Source of the DNA: Neobacillus niacini NBRC 15566
Lineage (GTDB): Bacteria; Bacillota; Bacilli; Bacillales; Cytobacillaceae
DNA length: 64,000 nucleotides
Direction: 5' to 3'
Assembly (NCBI RefSeq): GCF_001591505.1
Contig: NZ_BCVA01000033.1
Coordinates: 1-64,000, forward strand
Shown here: positions 44,156 to 53,830 of the stretch, piece after piece
Numbering within the stretch: the first letter of the stretch is position 1
Layout: each line of letters opens with the position of its first letter
The notes under the pieces: generated by a model
What the model saw: the letters and a program-made list of their open reading frames with translations, nothing else
Databases searched by the model: none
What the model was told of the DNA's origin: nothing
Position numbers and translations under genes: made by a program

Positions 44156-46558
44156 TTGAATAAGTTTATAAAAACTAGCCTTTCTTCTGTTATGCTTGCT
44201 GGTACTTTAGTTGCAGGATTCCCAAGTATTGATGCTTCATATGAGAATGTGGGACTACATAAAGCGGAAGCCTCATCTTTTTCTTCAAACAGCTCACTCG
44301 ATTTAGCGATTGTGAATGAAGAGCGTTTAATAGAATCTTTTATGAAACAAGGGCTTCTCCCAAAAAATGCTTCAGAAGAAGTAAAGCAAACATTCCTTAA
44401 AAATTACCTTGAGCTAAAAGGGAAACAATCCAAAGTTAAGGAATCAGATCCATTAACCGCTAAAGTAAAAAAGGCTGAAGCAGAAAAACAAAGTAATTTT
44501 AAGGAATTTAACAATGGTCTATTAAATGGCAAAGGAAAGAAAAACGGGCATTTAAAGGGTAATCCAGATCCTGTTCAAGAATCCGATTATACTGGTGCAG
44601 CTAGAGAGGATAAGGTTCTTGTTTTAGCTGTTGAGTACTCTGACTTTGCTCATAATAACATTAAGAAGGATGAATCTGATAATTACTACCCTGATTATCC
44701 ATTAGAACACTTTGAGGATATGATTTTTGGGGAAAATGGAGTAAAAGGTCCAAACGGCGAAAATTTTGTATCCATGAAACAATTTTACAAAGAGCAATCG
44801 GGGGGAACATACTCAGTAGCTGGTAAAGCATATGGCTGGCTAAAGGTTCCAGGAACAGCAGCTTTTTATGGCGCTGACAAAGCATCTGGCGGTCATGACA
44901 ACGTAGCTCCGGGTGGTTCAAAAAAATTAGTTGCAGATACTTACGCTGCAGCAAAAGCTGCTGGTATTCCTTTAGATCAATATGATTTAGAAGATCCACA
45001 CGATTTAGATGGGGACGGAAACTTACTTGAAAAAGACGGTTTAGTAGACCACTTAATGATTATTCACTCAGGTGTCGGTCAAGAAGCGGGTGGCGGATCA
45101 TTAGCAGATAACGCAATTTGGTCTCACCGTTCAGCATCCTTTGTAGACCCTGATGGATTAGGTAAGGGCTTACCTGGATTTTATGATTACACTATGATGC
45201 CTGAAGATGGTGCAACCGGAGTATTTGCACATGAATATGGTCATGATTTAGGGTACCCTGATGAATACGATACAATCTACTCTGGTACTGGTGAGGCAGT
45301 TGCTTACTGGTCAATTATGGCAAGTGGTTCATGGGCTGGTAAAATAGGCGGTACAGAACCAACCGGTTTCTCGCCGTTGGCAAAATCATATTTCCAATCC
45401 TACCTTGGTGGAAACTGGACAAATGACACGGTTGAATTAGACTGGAATGAAGTAACGACCAAAGGTACACAAGTATTACTTGATCAAGCAAACTCACCAA
45501 ATGGTAAAAATGCCATTGCCGCTAAAGTAAACTTGCCTCAAAAGAAAACACCAGTAAACACTCCTGCTGCGGGCACCTCCCAATATTGGGGTGGACAAGC
45601 AGATGAAATTGATAGCAAAATGGTTACAACCGTTAATTTAACTGGAAAATCATCTGCTACTTTAACTTTTGACGCTTGGTACGATATTGAAGAACAATGG
45701 GATTTTGCCTTTGTTCAGGTTTCAGAAGACAATGGTGCAACTTGGAAGTCATTAGGTAACGCAAATACTCGTTCAGACGTAACAAGCCAGGGTTACCCTA
45801 CCATCCTAGATTCAATGCCAGGTTTTACAGGTAATTCAAATGGCTGGCAGGCTCAATCCTTTGATTTATCAGCTTTTGCTGGTAAGAGCATACAACTTCG
45901 CCTGCGTTATGCTACGGATTGGGGTACTTCCCATATTGGTTTCTTTGCTGATAACATTAAAGTTATTGCTGATGGTCAAACTTTAGTTGATGATGGTGCT
46001 GAAAATAACTCATCCGTTTTTAGTTTAAGTGGATTTGAAAAATCAGACGGAAATAAATATTCTGATCACTATTACCTATTAGAATGGCGTAATCACGCTG
46101 GTGTCGACCAGGGTCTAGCAAATATTAAACGCGGAAACTCTATAATGAGCTATGACGGAGGTCTTGTCGTTTGGTATGTAGATCCAACTTATACTGACAA
46201 CTGGACAGGTGAACACCCTGGCGAAGGTTTCGTCGGAGTTGTAGATGCTCATCCAAATACAGACTTATTATGGAGCTTTGCCAATGGTTCTGATCCTGTC
46301 CAAGCTTCTACTCGTTATCATATAGCTGATGCAGCTTTTGGCTTAAATCCAACTTCTGGATTAGATCTTGACTATCCAGGACTTCAAACATTGTTAGGAC
46401 CAAGTCAGCCAGCGGTTTCGCTGTTTAATGACAGCAACTCTTTTGAAAACACGTTCATGCCAGATGCCGGACGTAAAATCGGTAACTATGGACTTAAGGT
46501 TCGTGTGAACGGACAAGCTAAAGATAAATCGGTTGGTTCGATTGTAATCTACAAATAA
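44156..46558 (+). CDS. inhA: immune inhibitor A, secreted M6 metalloprotease
   Basis: An 800-residue secreted zinc protease close in length to InhA of Bacillus thuringiensis (about 796 aa). A signal peptide (FIKTSLSSVMLAGTLVAGFP) is followed by a propeptide and the M6 catalytic domain with the zinc site HEYGHDLGYPDEYD near residue 359. A calcium-type DLDGDGNLLEKDG loop lies at about 284. The C-terminal half holds the VEG/MAM-like beta domain (SATLTFDAWYDIEEQWDFAF). It cleaves host or environmental proteins. TTG 44156 follows ATGGGGA. Spo0A boxes upstream suggest transition-state control. Confidence 0.93.
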   Translation: MNKFIKTSLSSVMLAGTLVAGFPSIDASYENVGLHKAEASSFSSNSSLDLAIVNEERLIESFMKQGLLPKNASEEVKQTFLKNYLELKGKQSKVKESDPLTAKVKKAEAEKQSNFKEFNNGLLNGKGKKNGHLKGNPDPVQESDYTGAAREDKVLVLAVEYSDFAHNNIKKDESDNYYPDYPLEHFEDMIFGENGVKGPNGENFVSMKQFYKEQSGGTYSVAGKAYGWLKVPGTAAFYGADKASGGHDNVAPGGSKKLVADTYAAAKAAGIPLDQYDLEDPHDLDGDGNLLEKDGLVDHLMIIHSGVGQEAGGGSLADNAIWSHRSASFVDPDGLGKGLPGFYDYTMMPEDGATGVFAHEYGHDLGYPDEYDTIYSGTGEAVAYWSIMASGSWAGKIGGTEPTGFSPLAKSYFQSYLGGNWTNDTVELDWNEVTTKGTQVLLDQANSPNGKNAIAAKVNLPQKKTPVNTPAAGTSQYWGGQADEIDSKMVTTVNLTGKSSATLTFDAWYDIEEQWDFAFVQVSEDNGATWKSLGNANTRSDVTSQGYPTILDSMPGFTGNSNGWQAQSFDLSAFAGKSIQLRLRYATDWGTSHIGFFADNIKVIADGQTLVDDGAENNSSVFSLSGFEKSDGNKYSDHYYLLEWRNHAGVDQGLANIKRGNSIMSYDGGLVVWYVDPTYTDNWTGEHPGEGFVGVVDAHPNTDLLWSFANGSDPVQASTRYHIADAAFGLNPTSGLDLDYPGLQTLLGPSQPAVSLFNDSNSFENTFMPDAGRKIGNYGLKVRVNGQAKDKSVGSIVIYK

Positions 46559-46562
46559 TCAA

Positions 46563-46600
46563 AAAAATCTCACCTCCCCTGCTAAGGAGGTGAGATTTTT
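46563..46600. terminator. bidirectional intrinsic terminator
   Basis: AAAAATCTCACCTCC (46563-46577) pairs perfectly with 46586-46600, between inhA and the convergent membrane protein gene. Confidence 0.9.
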
Positions 46601-47351
46601 ATTGTCTTAATTCCGCTTTCTCCCTTACCTGCTCAAACCAAGTCTTCGTGTGCTCGGGATTCTTATCATTTATAAAAATCTTCTTATCTTTCAATTCAAT
46701 ATAAATATACGGGGATGACACTTTTTGAATAAAGAGCAGACTGCTGCCATAACCAGTCACTTTAAAATGTCCTTTTGAAAGTGTGGGCAGTCCCACCCCA
46801 TTTGTCCTGATAGTAACCTGAGGCAGTTCTTCCATTAATTCAATTGAAGTAATATCTTCATAATTCCATTCATCTCCGTACATCCCTGTAATCTCGAAAC
46901 TCTCTTCCTTTGTTACTAACTCATATCCCTGATAGCTATAATAAGTAAGACCACTTATTCCGCCAATAATGGCAATAAACAGCGTAATATTTATGATATA
47001 ACTCCTCTTCCGCTTCTTTGGAACTTCATATTTAGATAGGTAAACCATTCCACCCATTAAAAATATCATCATAAATCCAAATTGAACTTCCATCACATAC
47101 TTAAAGGTTGTAAACATAAGCGGAAGCAATATCAACATACCCATAGCCGTAACGATTAGTAAGCTGCCTATTTTATGGAGATAACCACTGTGAATTAACT
47201 CTTCCTGTTCTTCCTTTGGACGAGAGGCAAAACCAGAAATTAACCAATAGGCTTCCTTCTTCCTTACTGCCCAACCAAGGATAAGGAATAAAAGGATAAT
47301 AATCATATGGACCGCTAAAAGCCCCCACACGCTACCAACCCCCAATGACAA
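46599..47351 (-). CDS. DUF3784 membrane protein with PH-like domain
   Basis: A 250-residue protein with four helices (about 8-28, 60-80, 85-105 and 117-140). The N-terminal DUF3784-type segment is WAVRKKEAYWLISGFASRPK, and an extracytoplasmic or cytoplasmic PH-like domain forms the C-terminus (VTKEESFEITGMYGDEWNYE, YIYIELKDKKIFINDKNPEH). Function unknown. TTG 47351 is five bases after GGAG. Confidence 0.7.
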   Translation of the reverse strand: MSLGVGSVWGLLAVHMIIILLFLILGWAVRKKEAYWLISGFASRPKEEQEELIHSGYLHKIGSLLIVTAMGMLILLPLMFTTFKYVMEVQFGFMMIFLMGGMVYLSKYEVPKKRKRSYIINITLFIAIIGGISGLTYYSYQGYELVTKEESFEITGMYGDEWNYEDITSIELMEELPQVTIRTNGVGLPTLSKGHFKVTGYGSSLLFIQKVSSPYIYIELKDKKIFINDKNPEHTKTWFEQVREKAELRQ

Positions 47352-47415
47352 TTTAACTCCATATATGTTATACGGTTGATGGGTTGCATTAGATTCACTT
47401 TTATAAATAAAACAA

Positions 47416-47440
47416 GGCCGATTCTAATAGAAAATCGGCC
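47416..47440 (-). terminator. intrinsic terminator of the L,D-transpeptidase
   Basis: GGCCGATT and its complement AATCGGCC form an 8-bp stem, followed by TTGTTTTATTT on the minus strand, just after the stop at 47454. Confidence 0.8.
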
Positions 47441-47453
47441 ACCACTGTTATTT

Positions 47454-47948
47454 TCACGGTCTGATTATAACTCTTGTACCATTGGGAACCTTTTCAGCAA
47501 GTTGGAGTACATCACGGTTATGCATTCGCACACAACCGTGTGAAACTGCTTTTCCTATTGAACTCGGATCATTCGTACCGTGAATTCCATAGCCTTGTTG
47601 CGATAAAGACATCCACAATACACCAAAAGGTCCACCAGGATTCATTTGTCGATTAACTATGACAAAATCACCAGTCGGGGTTCCAGTTAGCATTTTCCCT
47701 ACTGCAATCGGATAGATTTTTTCTAACCTTCCATTTCTGTATAACGAAAGTCTTCTCTTCCCTATCGAGATTTGTATCGAATAGGGGATTGTATTCGGAT
47801 CCGGCAGACCTGGAATTTGAATTTTTTGTCCTACATATAACTGCTGGTAATTAACCCCAGGATTGGCTGCATAAAGACTGGCGAGGCTTACCCGATAATC
47901 CAAAGAGATTTGGTAAAGTGTTTCGCCCCGCTTCACAATGTGAATCAT
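47454..47948 (-). CDS. LysM-containing L,D-transpeptidase, YkuD family
   Basis: A 164-residue spore or cell-wall enzyme. An N-terminal LysM domain ([20 protein letters not shown] to QKIQIPGL) binds peptidoglycan. The YkuD catalytic domain follows, with [20 protein letters not shown] and RMHN around the active-site His and Cys. It cross-links or modifies muropeptides. It has the same architecture and length as Bacillus YkuD (164 aa), which is made in sporulation. ATG 47948 follows AGGTGGGGATAAC. Confidence 0.93.
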   Translation of the reverse strand: MIHIVKRGETLYQISLDYRVSLASLYAANPGVNYQQLYVGQKIQIPGLPDPNTIPYSIQISIGKRRLSLYRNGRLEKIYPIAVGKMLTGTPTGDFVIVNRQMNPGGPFGVLWMSLSQQGYGIHGTNDPSSIGKAVSHGCVRMHNRDVLQLAEKVPNGTRVIIRP

Positions 47949-48066
47949 GTTATCCCCACCTTTTTCTTATTAACATATGTGGGGATATAAGAAGCGTTGC
48001 CACATAAAAAAGCTGCGAACCGGACGATTAGCGTCAGAATGCAACTTTTGGGTTTTTGCAATCATA

Positions 48067-49566
48067 TTACTCCTCTAGATTAAAGAATACTGACATATCC
48101 TCACGAGTGTGTTTTGTATAAAAATAATCATTTGTAGCCGGGTCATACACATAATCATTTTTCCAATCCACAATATTAGTCGTAATCTCCTTCATCGCCT
48201 TAATAAACATTTGAATTTCAGCATTAGACATTACCGGGTGTATCGAAAACCTAACCCAGCCTGGCTTGGAAGACAAATCACCTAAATCAATTTTATTTGA
48301 AATTTGTTTAGATTTGTTCTGGTCTATTTTCAATAGATAATGACCGTACGTTCCGGCACATGAACATCCACCTCGAACCTGAAATCCAAACCGGTCATTT
48401 AACAGCCGGACAATAAGATTGTAATGAATGTTGGTAACAGTAAATGAAACTATCCCAATCCGGTTTCGTTGATGACTCTCTAATACATGCAGATTAGGAA
48501 TCTTTTCTAATCCAGTTAAAAGCAGCTTTAGCTGTTCTTTTTCTCTCTTTAAAATATTCTCAACACCCATTTGTTCCTTTAACTTTATACATAAAGCCGT
48601 ACGGATTGCTTGAAGAATACCAGGGGTTCCACCATCCTCCCGAAGCTCGATGTCCTTAATGTATTGGTGTCCACCCCAAGGATTTGTCCATGTAACCGTT
48701 CCTCCTCCAGGATGATCTGGTACCTTACTTGTATAAATTCTTTTGTCAAATAGTAAGACACCACTCGTACCGGGTCCACCTAAAAATTTATGTGGAGAAA
48801 AGAGAATGGCGTCGAGTTTTTCCATCGGATCTTTTGGGTGCATATCAATCCTCACATAGGGTGCAGAGGCAGCAAAATCTACAAAACAAAGTCCTCCGTG
48901 CCTATGCATGATTTTTGCCAGCTGATGATAAGGGGTTTGTATTCCAGTTACGTTCGAGCAAGCCGTAAAGGAGCCAATCTTAATGCCTCTGTCCCGATAA
49001 TGATAAAGAAGGTGTTCCAGATGACTTACATCTATTCCGCCTCTCGCGTCTGGCCTGATAATCTCCACATCTGCCATTGTTTCAAGCCATGAAGTATGAT
49101 TGGAATGGTGCTCCATATGGGTGAGAAAAACAATGGGTTTTTCAGCAATCTTCATGCTGTCTCTCCATTGCTCTGGTACTCTAAGCCCCAGTAATCTCTG
49201 TAATTTATTCATAACAGACGTCATTCCAAAACCATCAAGAATTAGCGCGTCGTTCTCATCAGCATTTACATGTTCCTTAATGATTTTTCTCGATTGATTA
49301 TAGATACCAGTCATCATTAGACTCGTTATATTGGATTCCGTATGCGTATTTGCCATAAACGGACCAAATACCTCCGAGATTTTTTGTTCAATAGGTCGAA
49401 ATAATCTTCCGCTTGCCGTCCAATCCGCATAAATAATCGGTTTCATACCAAATGGCGAGTGAAATTTCTGATCAATGCCAATAATCTCAGACCGAAACTT
49501 ATTAAAATAATCCTCTAGATTTTCTGGCAGACGATAACACTTGCTTCCGATCCTTGCAGTAATCAT
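48067..49566 (-). CDS. aminotransferase class V / cysteine desulfurase-like enzyme
   Basis: A 499-residue PLP enzyme. The fold-type I features are THMEHHSNHTSW, VDFAASAPYVRIDM, and the PLP-binding Lys in LFSPHKFLGGPGTSG. A Cys-rich loop GGCSCAGTYGHYLL sits where cysteine desulfurases have their catalytic Cys. It is about 100 residues longer than NifS/SufS, with a tail ending VYDPATNDYFYTKHTRED, so a specialised desulfurase or lyase is possible. The substrate cannot be inferred. No iron-sulfur genes are adjacent. Confidence 0.85.
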   Translation of the reverse strand: MITARIGSKCYRLPENLEDYFNKFRSEIIGIDQKFHSPFGMKPIIYADWTASGRLFRPIEQKISEVFGPFMANTHTESNITSLMMTGIYNQSRKIIKEHVNADENDALILDGFGMTSVMNKLQRLLGLRVPEQWRDSMKIAEKPIVFLTHMEHHSNHTSWLETMADVEIIRPDARGGIDVSHLEHLLYHYRDRGIKIGSFTACSNVTGIQTPYHQLAKIMHRHGGLCFVDFAASAPYVRIDMHPKDPMEKLDAILFSPHKFLGGPGTSGVLLFDKRIYTSKVPDHPGGGTVTWTNPWGGHQYIKDIELREDGGTPGILQAIRTALCIKLKEQMGVENILKREKEQLKLLLTGLEKIPNLHVLESHQRNRIGIVSFTVTNIHYNLIVRLLNDRFGFQVRGGCSCAGTYGHYLLKIDQNKSKQISNKIDLGDLSSKPGWVRFSIHPVMSNAEIQMFIKAMKEITTNIVDWKNDYVYDPATNDYFYTKHTREDMSVFFNLEE

Positions 49567-49652
49567 ACTTCAGCACCTCTCGATAAAATCCTGTTAATTA
49601 CTATATGCAAAATTCCTCCACTTGCCGATAATTCGCAAAGAATGATAAAAAA

Positions 49653-49676
49653 AGCCTGATCCATATGGACCAGACT
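49653..49676 (-). terminator. intrinsic terminator of the 49687 gene
   Basis: A self-complementary AGTCTGGTCCATATGGATCA-type stem on the minus strand (with G-U pairs) followed by seven T, right after the stop codon at 49687. Confidence 0.75.
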
Positions 49677-49686
49677 ATATTATGAA

Positions 49687-50037
49687 TTATACATTTGCAG
49701 CCTTAGAAGATTCCTTGCGGTTTACTTCATCAATTTTTTGCACAAACATATGAAAAACGCGTTGCTTCTCTTCTAAATCTTTTATATATTCCTTTAATTG
49801 ATTATAACTTTCCTCAAACGGTTTATGATACCTTTGGCGTATACTCTCAATAATTTCCTCATTCACTGTCGACTGGATAACTTGCTTGGTAATCCCGTAT
49901 TTGTATGAGTAAACTTTTAATTCTTGTGCCACTTCTTCATATTCTTTATCAATTTCAGAAAGGACTACTGAAATATCATCCTTCCATTCTTCTAATGATT
50001 TCTGTAAATAAGATTTTACCATTGTTTCTTCCATCAT
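49687..50037 (-). CDS. hypothetical coiled-coil protein, 116 aa
   Basis: A 116-residue, highly charged helical protein (SLEEWKDDISVVLSEIDKEY and YNQLKEYIKDLEEKQRVFHM) with coiled-coil-like heptads and no membrane segment. No family recognised. GGCGGGTGCA precedes the ATG. Confidence 0.65.
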   Translation of the reverse strand: MMEETMVKSYLQKSLEEWKDDISVVLSEIDKEYEEVAQELKVYSYKYGITKQVIQSTVNEEIIESIRQRYHKPFEESYNQLKEYIKDLEEKQRVFHMFVQKIDEVNRKESSKAANV

Positions 50038-50177
50038 TGCACCCGCCTATAAAGTCATATGTTAACTTTATTATACTTGTGCAAGTTTACATAGAAATTT
50101 CTAGCAGTTTACAATGCTATATCAATAAATAGGATAATCTTCCGATTTACAATGAATAACTAGTTTTAATAGATATA

Positions 50178-50573
50178 CTATGAAACGGCCCCTATCATAA
50201 TCGGTACATTTTGAGTAATATTATTTGCATTTCCTAGATCAATATTAATCATTAACGAATATTGAAAGGTATTTTGATCTTTTTTTATATCGTCTGGAAC
50301 ATCGATAAAAAAAGAAATCTTTCCGGTCTGATTTGGACTGCACTCAAGAGAACAGAAAACAGAATGACTATTTAATGTTTCTTCTACAAAGGCCTTTGAA
50401 TCAATGCCCACGAGGTCAATATCATATCTTTTTATTCTATTTTTTAACATTCCGCCCGTTATCTCGATAGTGCCATTAATAACACTTCCAGCCTCATATA
50501 CCTGTTTATCGAGATGGACCATTGTTTTTGGCAAACCTATTTTCAATTTCGTTAAATAATCTTTTAATGTCAT
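50178..50573 (-). CDS. Spo0M-like arrestin-fold protein (short)
   Basis: A 131-residue beta-rich protein resembling the N-terminal domain of Bacillus Spo0M: KIGLPKTMVHLDKQVYEAGS, then GTIEITGGMLKNRIKRYDID and FIDVPDDIKKD. Full Spo0M is about twice this length, so this is a single-domain form or a truncated copy. Spo0M influences sporulation and cell division. ATG 50573 follows CAGGTG; ATG 50603 after GGAGGG is possible. A c-di-AMP riboswitch lies just upstream on the same strand. Confidence 0.75.
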   Translation of the reverse strand: MTLKDYLTKLKIGLPKTMVHLDKQVYEAGSVINGTIEITGGMLKNRIKRYDIDLVGIDSKAFVEETLNSHSVFCSLECSPNQTGKISFFIDVPDDIKKDQNTFQYSLMINIDLGNANNITQNVPIMIGAVS

Positions 50574-50669
50574 TTTCTTCACCTGTTCCCTAAAAATAGG
50601 CATAAATAAAAGACCCTCCATTTCAGTCAAGCTGCTTATTCTGTCTCAAAAAAACAAAAAAGCCCCTGT

Positions 50670-50815
50670 ACTTGGCGGTCTATGACCTCCTTCGCTTTAG
50701 CCGACGAAGTTAGCTGACGGGTAGGATGGCGAAAGACAGTCTCATCCTTTCTACTTTGTAGAATTAACCCCTGATTAGTGGTTCCTCCGTACCCATTTGG
50801 GTTTTGGCCGACATA
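50670..50815 (-). promoter_or_regulatory. c-di-AMP (ydaO-yuaA) riboswitch
   Basis: The minus strand carries the hallmark blocks of the ydaO-type aptamer: GGTACGGAGGAACC (50793-50780), then GGGGTTAATTC, an AGGATGAGACTG segment, and ACCCGTCAGCTAACTTCGT (50722-50704). A T-rich stretch (about 50661-50650) follows. The aptamer binds cyclic di-AMP and usually turns genes off for potassium uptake or wall hydrolases. Here the first downstream gene is the Spo0M-like protein. I could not find a simple terminator stem right before the T-run, so the expression platform is unclear. Confidence 0.88.
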
Positions 50816-50978
50816 TAGGATTTCGTGTGGATTATGACGATAATTTTATCTTCAACCTGATTCATTGTAAAGAGGAATATTTACGTAAATTCACTCGCAA
50901 GTCTCCAATTTAAACTAAAAACACTCAGTTTTCTATCGATTGCTCATGAATCATCACTATTTGGTGCTTGTTTGACCA

Positions 50979-51701
50979 TTATTTAACCATAGCAGCAAAC
51001 TCTTCGAGAGTGGTAGAATACTTTACATACACACGTGGAAGGTAAAAAAGCTCGTATTTAAGCCCCTTCTTGGTAAATAGTTCTGGTGTTGTAGTTAATC
51101 CAAATGAATAATATTTCTTCACTTCAGAAGTCACTCGATCATTAACGTTTCCATATGGATATGCGAGAGCAATGACAGGTTTTCCAGTAATTCTCTCAAT
51201 TTTTTCCTTTGATCCCTTTAATTCATATTGAAGATTATCTGACTTTGTCAAATCAGGATGTGTAGCTGTGTGGGACTGAACAGATATAATACCGGATGCT
51301 GCCATCACTTTTAACTCAGACTGAGATAATCGATTGGAAAGACCAATAAAATCAGAAATGACAAAAAAGGTCGCTGACGGCTTAAATTGGTTATCTTTTA
51401 GTTTTTGAAGGATTTCAAATGCATGTTGATTATTCTTATAACCATCATCAAATGTTATAAAAATAGGTTTGTTATACTTCCCAATATCGTTCCATCTCTC
51501 AAATGTTAATAAAGTATATCCTTTATTTTTCAAATAAAGCATTTGTTTTTCGAAATTCTCTGGTGTTACAAATAACTCCTTCGATCCTAGACCCTTATAT
51601 TCATTAATTGAATGGTAAATTAAAATTGGTACCTTCTGCTGTGCTAATGCATGCCCCGGAAGGCTAATAAAAAACAGAAAAAAGATTATATTTCTTAACA
51701 T
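50979..51701 (-). CDS. secreted polysaccharide deacetylase
   Basis: A 240-residue protein with an N-terminal signal peptide (LRNIIFFLFFISLPGHALAQ). The NodB-type catalytic motifs are present: FITFDDGYKNN (motif 1, with the Asp pair), SHTATHPDL (motif 2, metal-binding His residues) and LAYPYGNVND (motif 3). It would N-deacetylate cell-wall or exopolysaccharide sugars at the cell surface. The gene ends about 160 bases before the riboswitch, and a separate promoter for the latter is likely. Confidence 0.87.
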   Translation of the reverse strand: MLRNIIFFLFFISLPGHALAQQKVPILIYHSINEYKGLGSKELFVTPENFEKQMLYLKNKGYTLLTFERWNDIGKYNKPIFITFDDGYKNNQHAFEILQKLKDNQFKPSATFFVISDFIGLSNRLSQSELKVMAASGIISVQSHTATHPDLTKSDNLQYELKGSKEKIERITGKPVIALAYPYGNVNDRVTSEVKKYYSFGLTTTPELFTKKGLKYELFYLPRVYVKYSTTLEEFAAMVK

Positions 51702-51820
51702 AACTGTTAGATCCACCTTTTTGCCGAAGTTGTCTGGTACTATTATTCCCTCTAGGATTATTTTATCTATAAGTTATAAATGGTAAACTAAAAAACATAC
51801 ATCAAAAAAGGAGCATGACA

Positions 51821-52609
51821 ATGTCTAAATATAAAGTTTTATTTTTAGATATTGATGGAACCATCATCAAGTCTGATGATTCCATTGATAAAACTACCAT
51901 CACAGCGATTCAGCAGGCTCAAAAAGTCGGGATAGAGGTTTTCCTAGCAACAGGCAGACCCTTACACGAAATAAGAGAGCTTGCAGATCTGTTAAAGGTT
52001 AACTCACTTATCGGGTATAATGGTGCTTTCGCCATTTATCAAGGTAAGGACCTCTTCCGGGAACCGATGAAAAAGGAAAGTGTTAAACAATTCATTGACA
52101 TAGCGAAAAAGTATCAACATGAACTGGTTTTCTATACCAAGGATCAAAATATATTCACTGACCTAGAAGCAGATTGTGTGAAAGAATTTATCGTGAAGTT
52201 CCATTTACATAAAAACGACACTTACTTACCAACAAACGATTATGAGGTTCTTGGAATGACCTTAATAAACGTAGAATCTGAGGAAATAGCTTTATATAAA
52301 ATGGAAGATGAAATTCACTTATCGCAAGTAAACCTTGAAGGAATGCGACATTGTTATGATGTCATTAGAGACAAAGTCAATAAAGGGATTGCCGTTCAGT
52401 ACATACTTGAGCATCTGGGTCTTTCAAAGGAAAGTGCTATTGCGTTTGGAGACGGCTTAAATGATAAAGAAATGCTGATGAGTGTCGGTGAAGGGTTTGC
52501 GATGGGAAATGGTCATCCTGACCTCTTTCAATATGTGAAACATAAAACTACAACCGTAAATGATTCAGGAATTTTTAACGGATTAAAAACCCTAGGGATT
52601 GTTGAATAA
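51821..52609 (+). CDS. Cof-type HAD hydrolase
   Basis: A 262-residue haloacid dehalogenase-superfamily phosphatase with a C2B cap. Motifs: FLDIDGTI (nucleophile Asp), FLATGRP, the cap region, the Lys in NKGIAVQYILEHL, and AFGDGLNDKEML. It dephosphorylates small metabolites such as sugar phosphates or nucleotides. ATG 51821 is seven bases after AAAGGAG. A strong terminator (52613-52641) follows. Confidence 0.9.
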   Translation: MSKYKVLFLDIDGTIIKSDDSIDKTTITAIQQAQKVGIEVFLATGRPLHEIRELADLLKVNSLIGYNGAFAIYQGKDLFREPMKKESVKQFIDIAKKYQHELVFYTKDQNIFTDLEADCVKEFIVKFHLHKNDTYLPTNDYEVLGMTLINVESEEIALYKMEDEIHLSQVNLEGMRHCYDVIRDKVNKGIAVQYILEHLGLSKESAIAFGDGLNDKEMLMSVGEGFAMGNGHPDLFQYVKHKTTTVNDSGIFNGLKTLGIVE

Positions 52610-52612
52610 ACA

Positions 52613-52641
52613 AAAGCTGTGCATTGCGCACAGCTTTTTTT
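52613..52641 (+). terminator. intrinsic terminator of the HAD gene
   Basis: AAAGCTGTGC pairs with GCGCACAGCTTT around a three-base loop and is followed by a T run. Confidence 0.85.
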
Positions 52642-52781
52642 GCATAAATTTGTTGGTATTTCGTGTTATACGTCTTGTTTTGATAGCTTTTGTCACTCTG
52701 CAGGAAAATGAGGGGTTTCATAGAGAATTTACTATCAAGAGCTATTTTTCCGTAAATTAGATAGAAGGGATTTGAATACTT

Positions 52782-53780
52782 ATGAGAACTTTCACTTTAA
52801 AGGAAGTTTCCAAAAAAATAAATGTTAAACCTGCTACATTAAAGAAATGGGAAGAAGAACTTGAAGAATTTTTAGATATTCCCCGTACCAAACAAGGAGC
52901 TAGAATTTATTCACAAGTAGAAATAGATTTACTTTTAGAAATTAAAGAACTGCATGATAAAAAACTAAATACGACGATGATTTTACAAACCTTGCGTGGT
53001 GAAACTGATATTGAAAACATAATTTCTGAACTGAAAGATGAAATATATCTTCCTAAAGATATAGCTGATGAATTTGATGAAGAACTTTCCCAATTCGAAG
53101 AAGATGTTTCTGAAGGTGCAGTAGAAATTTCTGAACCGATAGAAGAAATTTCCGGGCCAGAAGTCCCAGAGTTGGCAATTGCTGCCCAAGAACGAACTCC
53201 TGTACCGAATGAGGAGCTTGCCATTAAAAATGCCGAAGAATTTTTCGTGGCTATGGATCACTATAAACAAACTTTCTTAAATGAAGTAAAAGAGGAAATA
53301 AGAAATGTTCTCCGAAAGGAAGTCGTTGAAGAGGTAAAAAAGGAAATTGCAGACGGCGCACATTATACGGTTAATACTCTTTCTGAATCAATTACCAGGT
53401 CCACAGAAACAACCAAAGCTGAATTTCAACACCTATCTGGCCATCTAGAAAAAAATGCAGAACAGACAACCGATAGACTGCTTTATTTATCAAAAAGTAT
53501 CGTCAATGCCTCTCACGAAACTTCAGAAGAGATTTATACGCTATCAAAGCAATTATCTCAATCCACAGAAGAACTGGCGCATTATGTAGATATTACAAAT
53601 ACAGAAATCTTTAACCTAACGGAAGTGATTGAAATCGACCGTTTTGAGCGTGGCAAAGAACGAGACCAATTCCGCCATGAAATTACTCAAAGAGAAGCAG
53701 CCTTTCAGGATTTGTTAACAAGTTTTCGAGATGTGGCCGCGGCAAAAGAGAAGAAATGGTGGAAATTTTGGGAGTCATAG
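52782..53780 (+). CDS. MerR-type HTH coiled-coil protein, RacA-like/DUF3967-like
   Basis: A 332-residue protein. The N-terminal MerR-like helix-turn-helix is FTLKEVSKKINVKPATLKKW. An acidic linker (about 85-140) leads to a long coiled-coil-like helix region (about 160-310), and the end is a Trp-rich basic tail, KEKKWWKFWES. No ligand-binding domain is seen. It resembles DUF3967 proteins and lies 50 bases upstream of racA, with which it shares layout. A role in DNA-to-membrane or DNA-to-pole attachment is an inference. Confidence 0.75.
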   Translation: MRTFTLKEVSKKINVKPATLKKWEEELEEFLDIPRTKQGARIYSQVEIDLLLEIKELHDKKLNTTMILQTLRGETDIENIISELKDEIYLPKDIADEFDEELSQFEEDVSEGAVEISEPIEEISGPEVPELAIAAQERTPVPNEELAIKNAEEFFVAMDHYKQTFLNEVKEEIRNVLRKEVVEEVKKEIADGAHYTVNTLSESITRSTETTKAEFQHLSGHLEKNAEQTTDRLLYLSKSIVNASHETSEEIYTLSKQLSQSTEELAHYVDITNTEIFNLTEVIEIDRFERGKERDQFRHEITQREAAFQDLLTSFRDVAAAKEKKWWKFWES

Positions 53781-53830
53781 AGTATTGACACTTGCTGCTT
53801 TAGTCAAATTTTTAAGCGGGAGGAATGATG

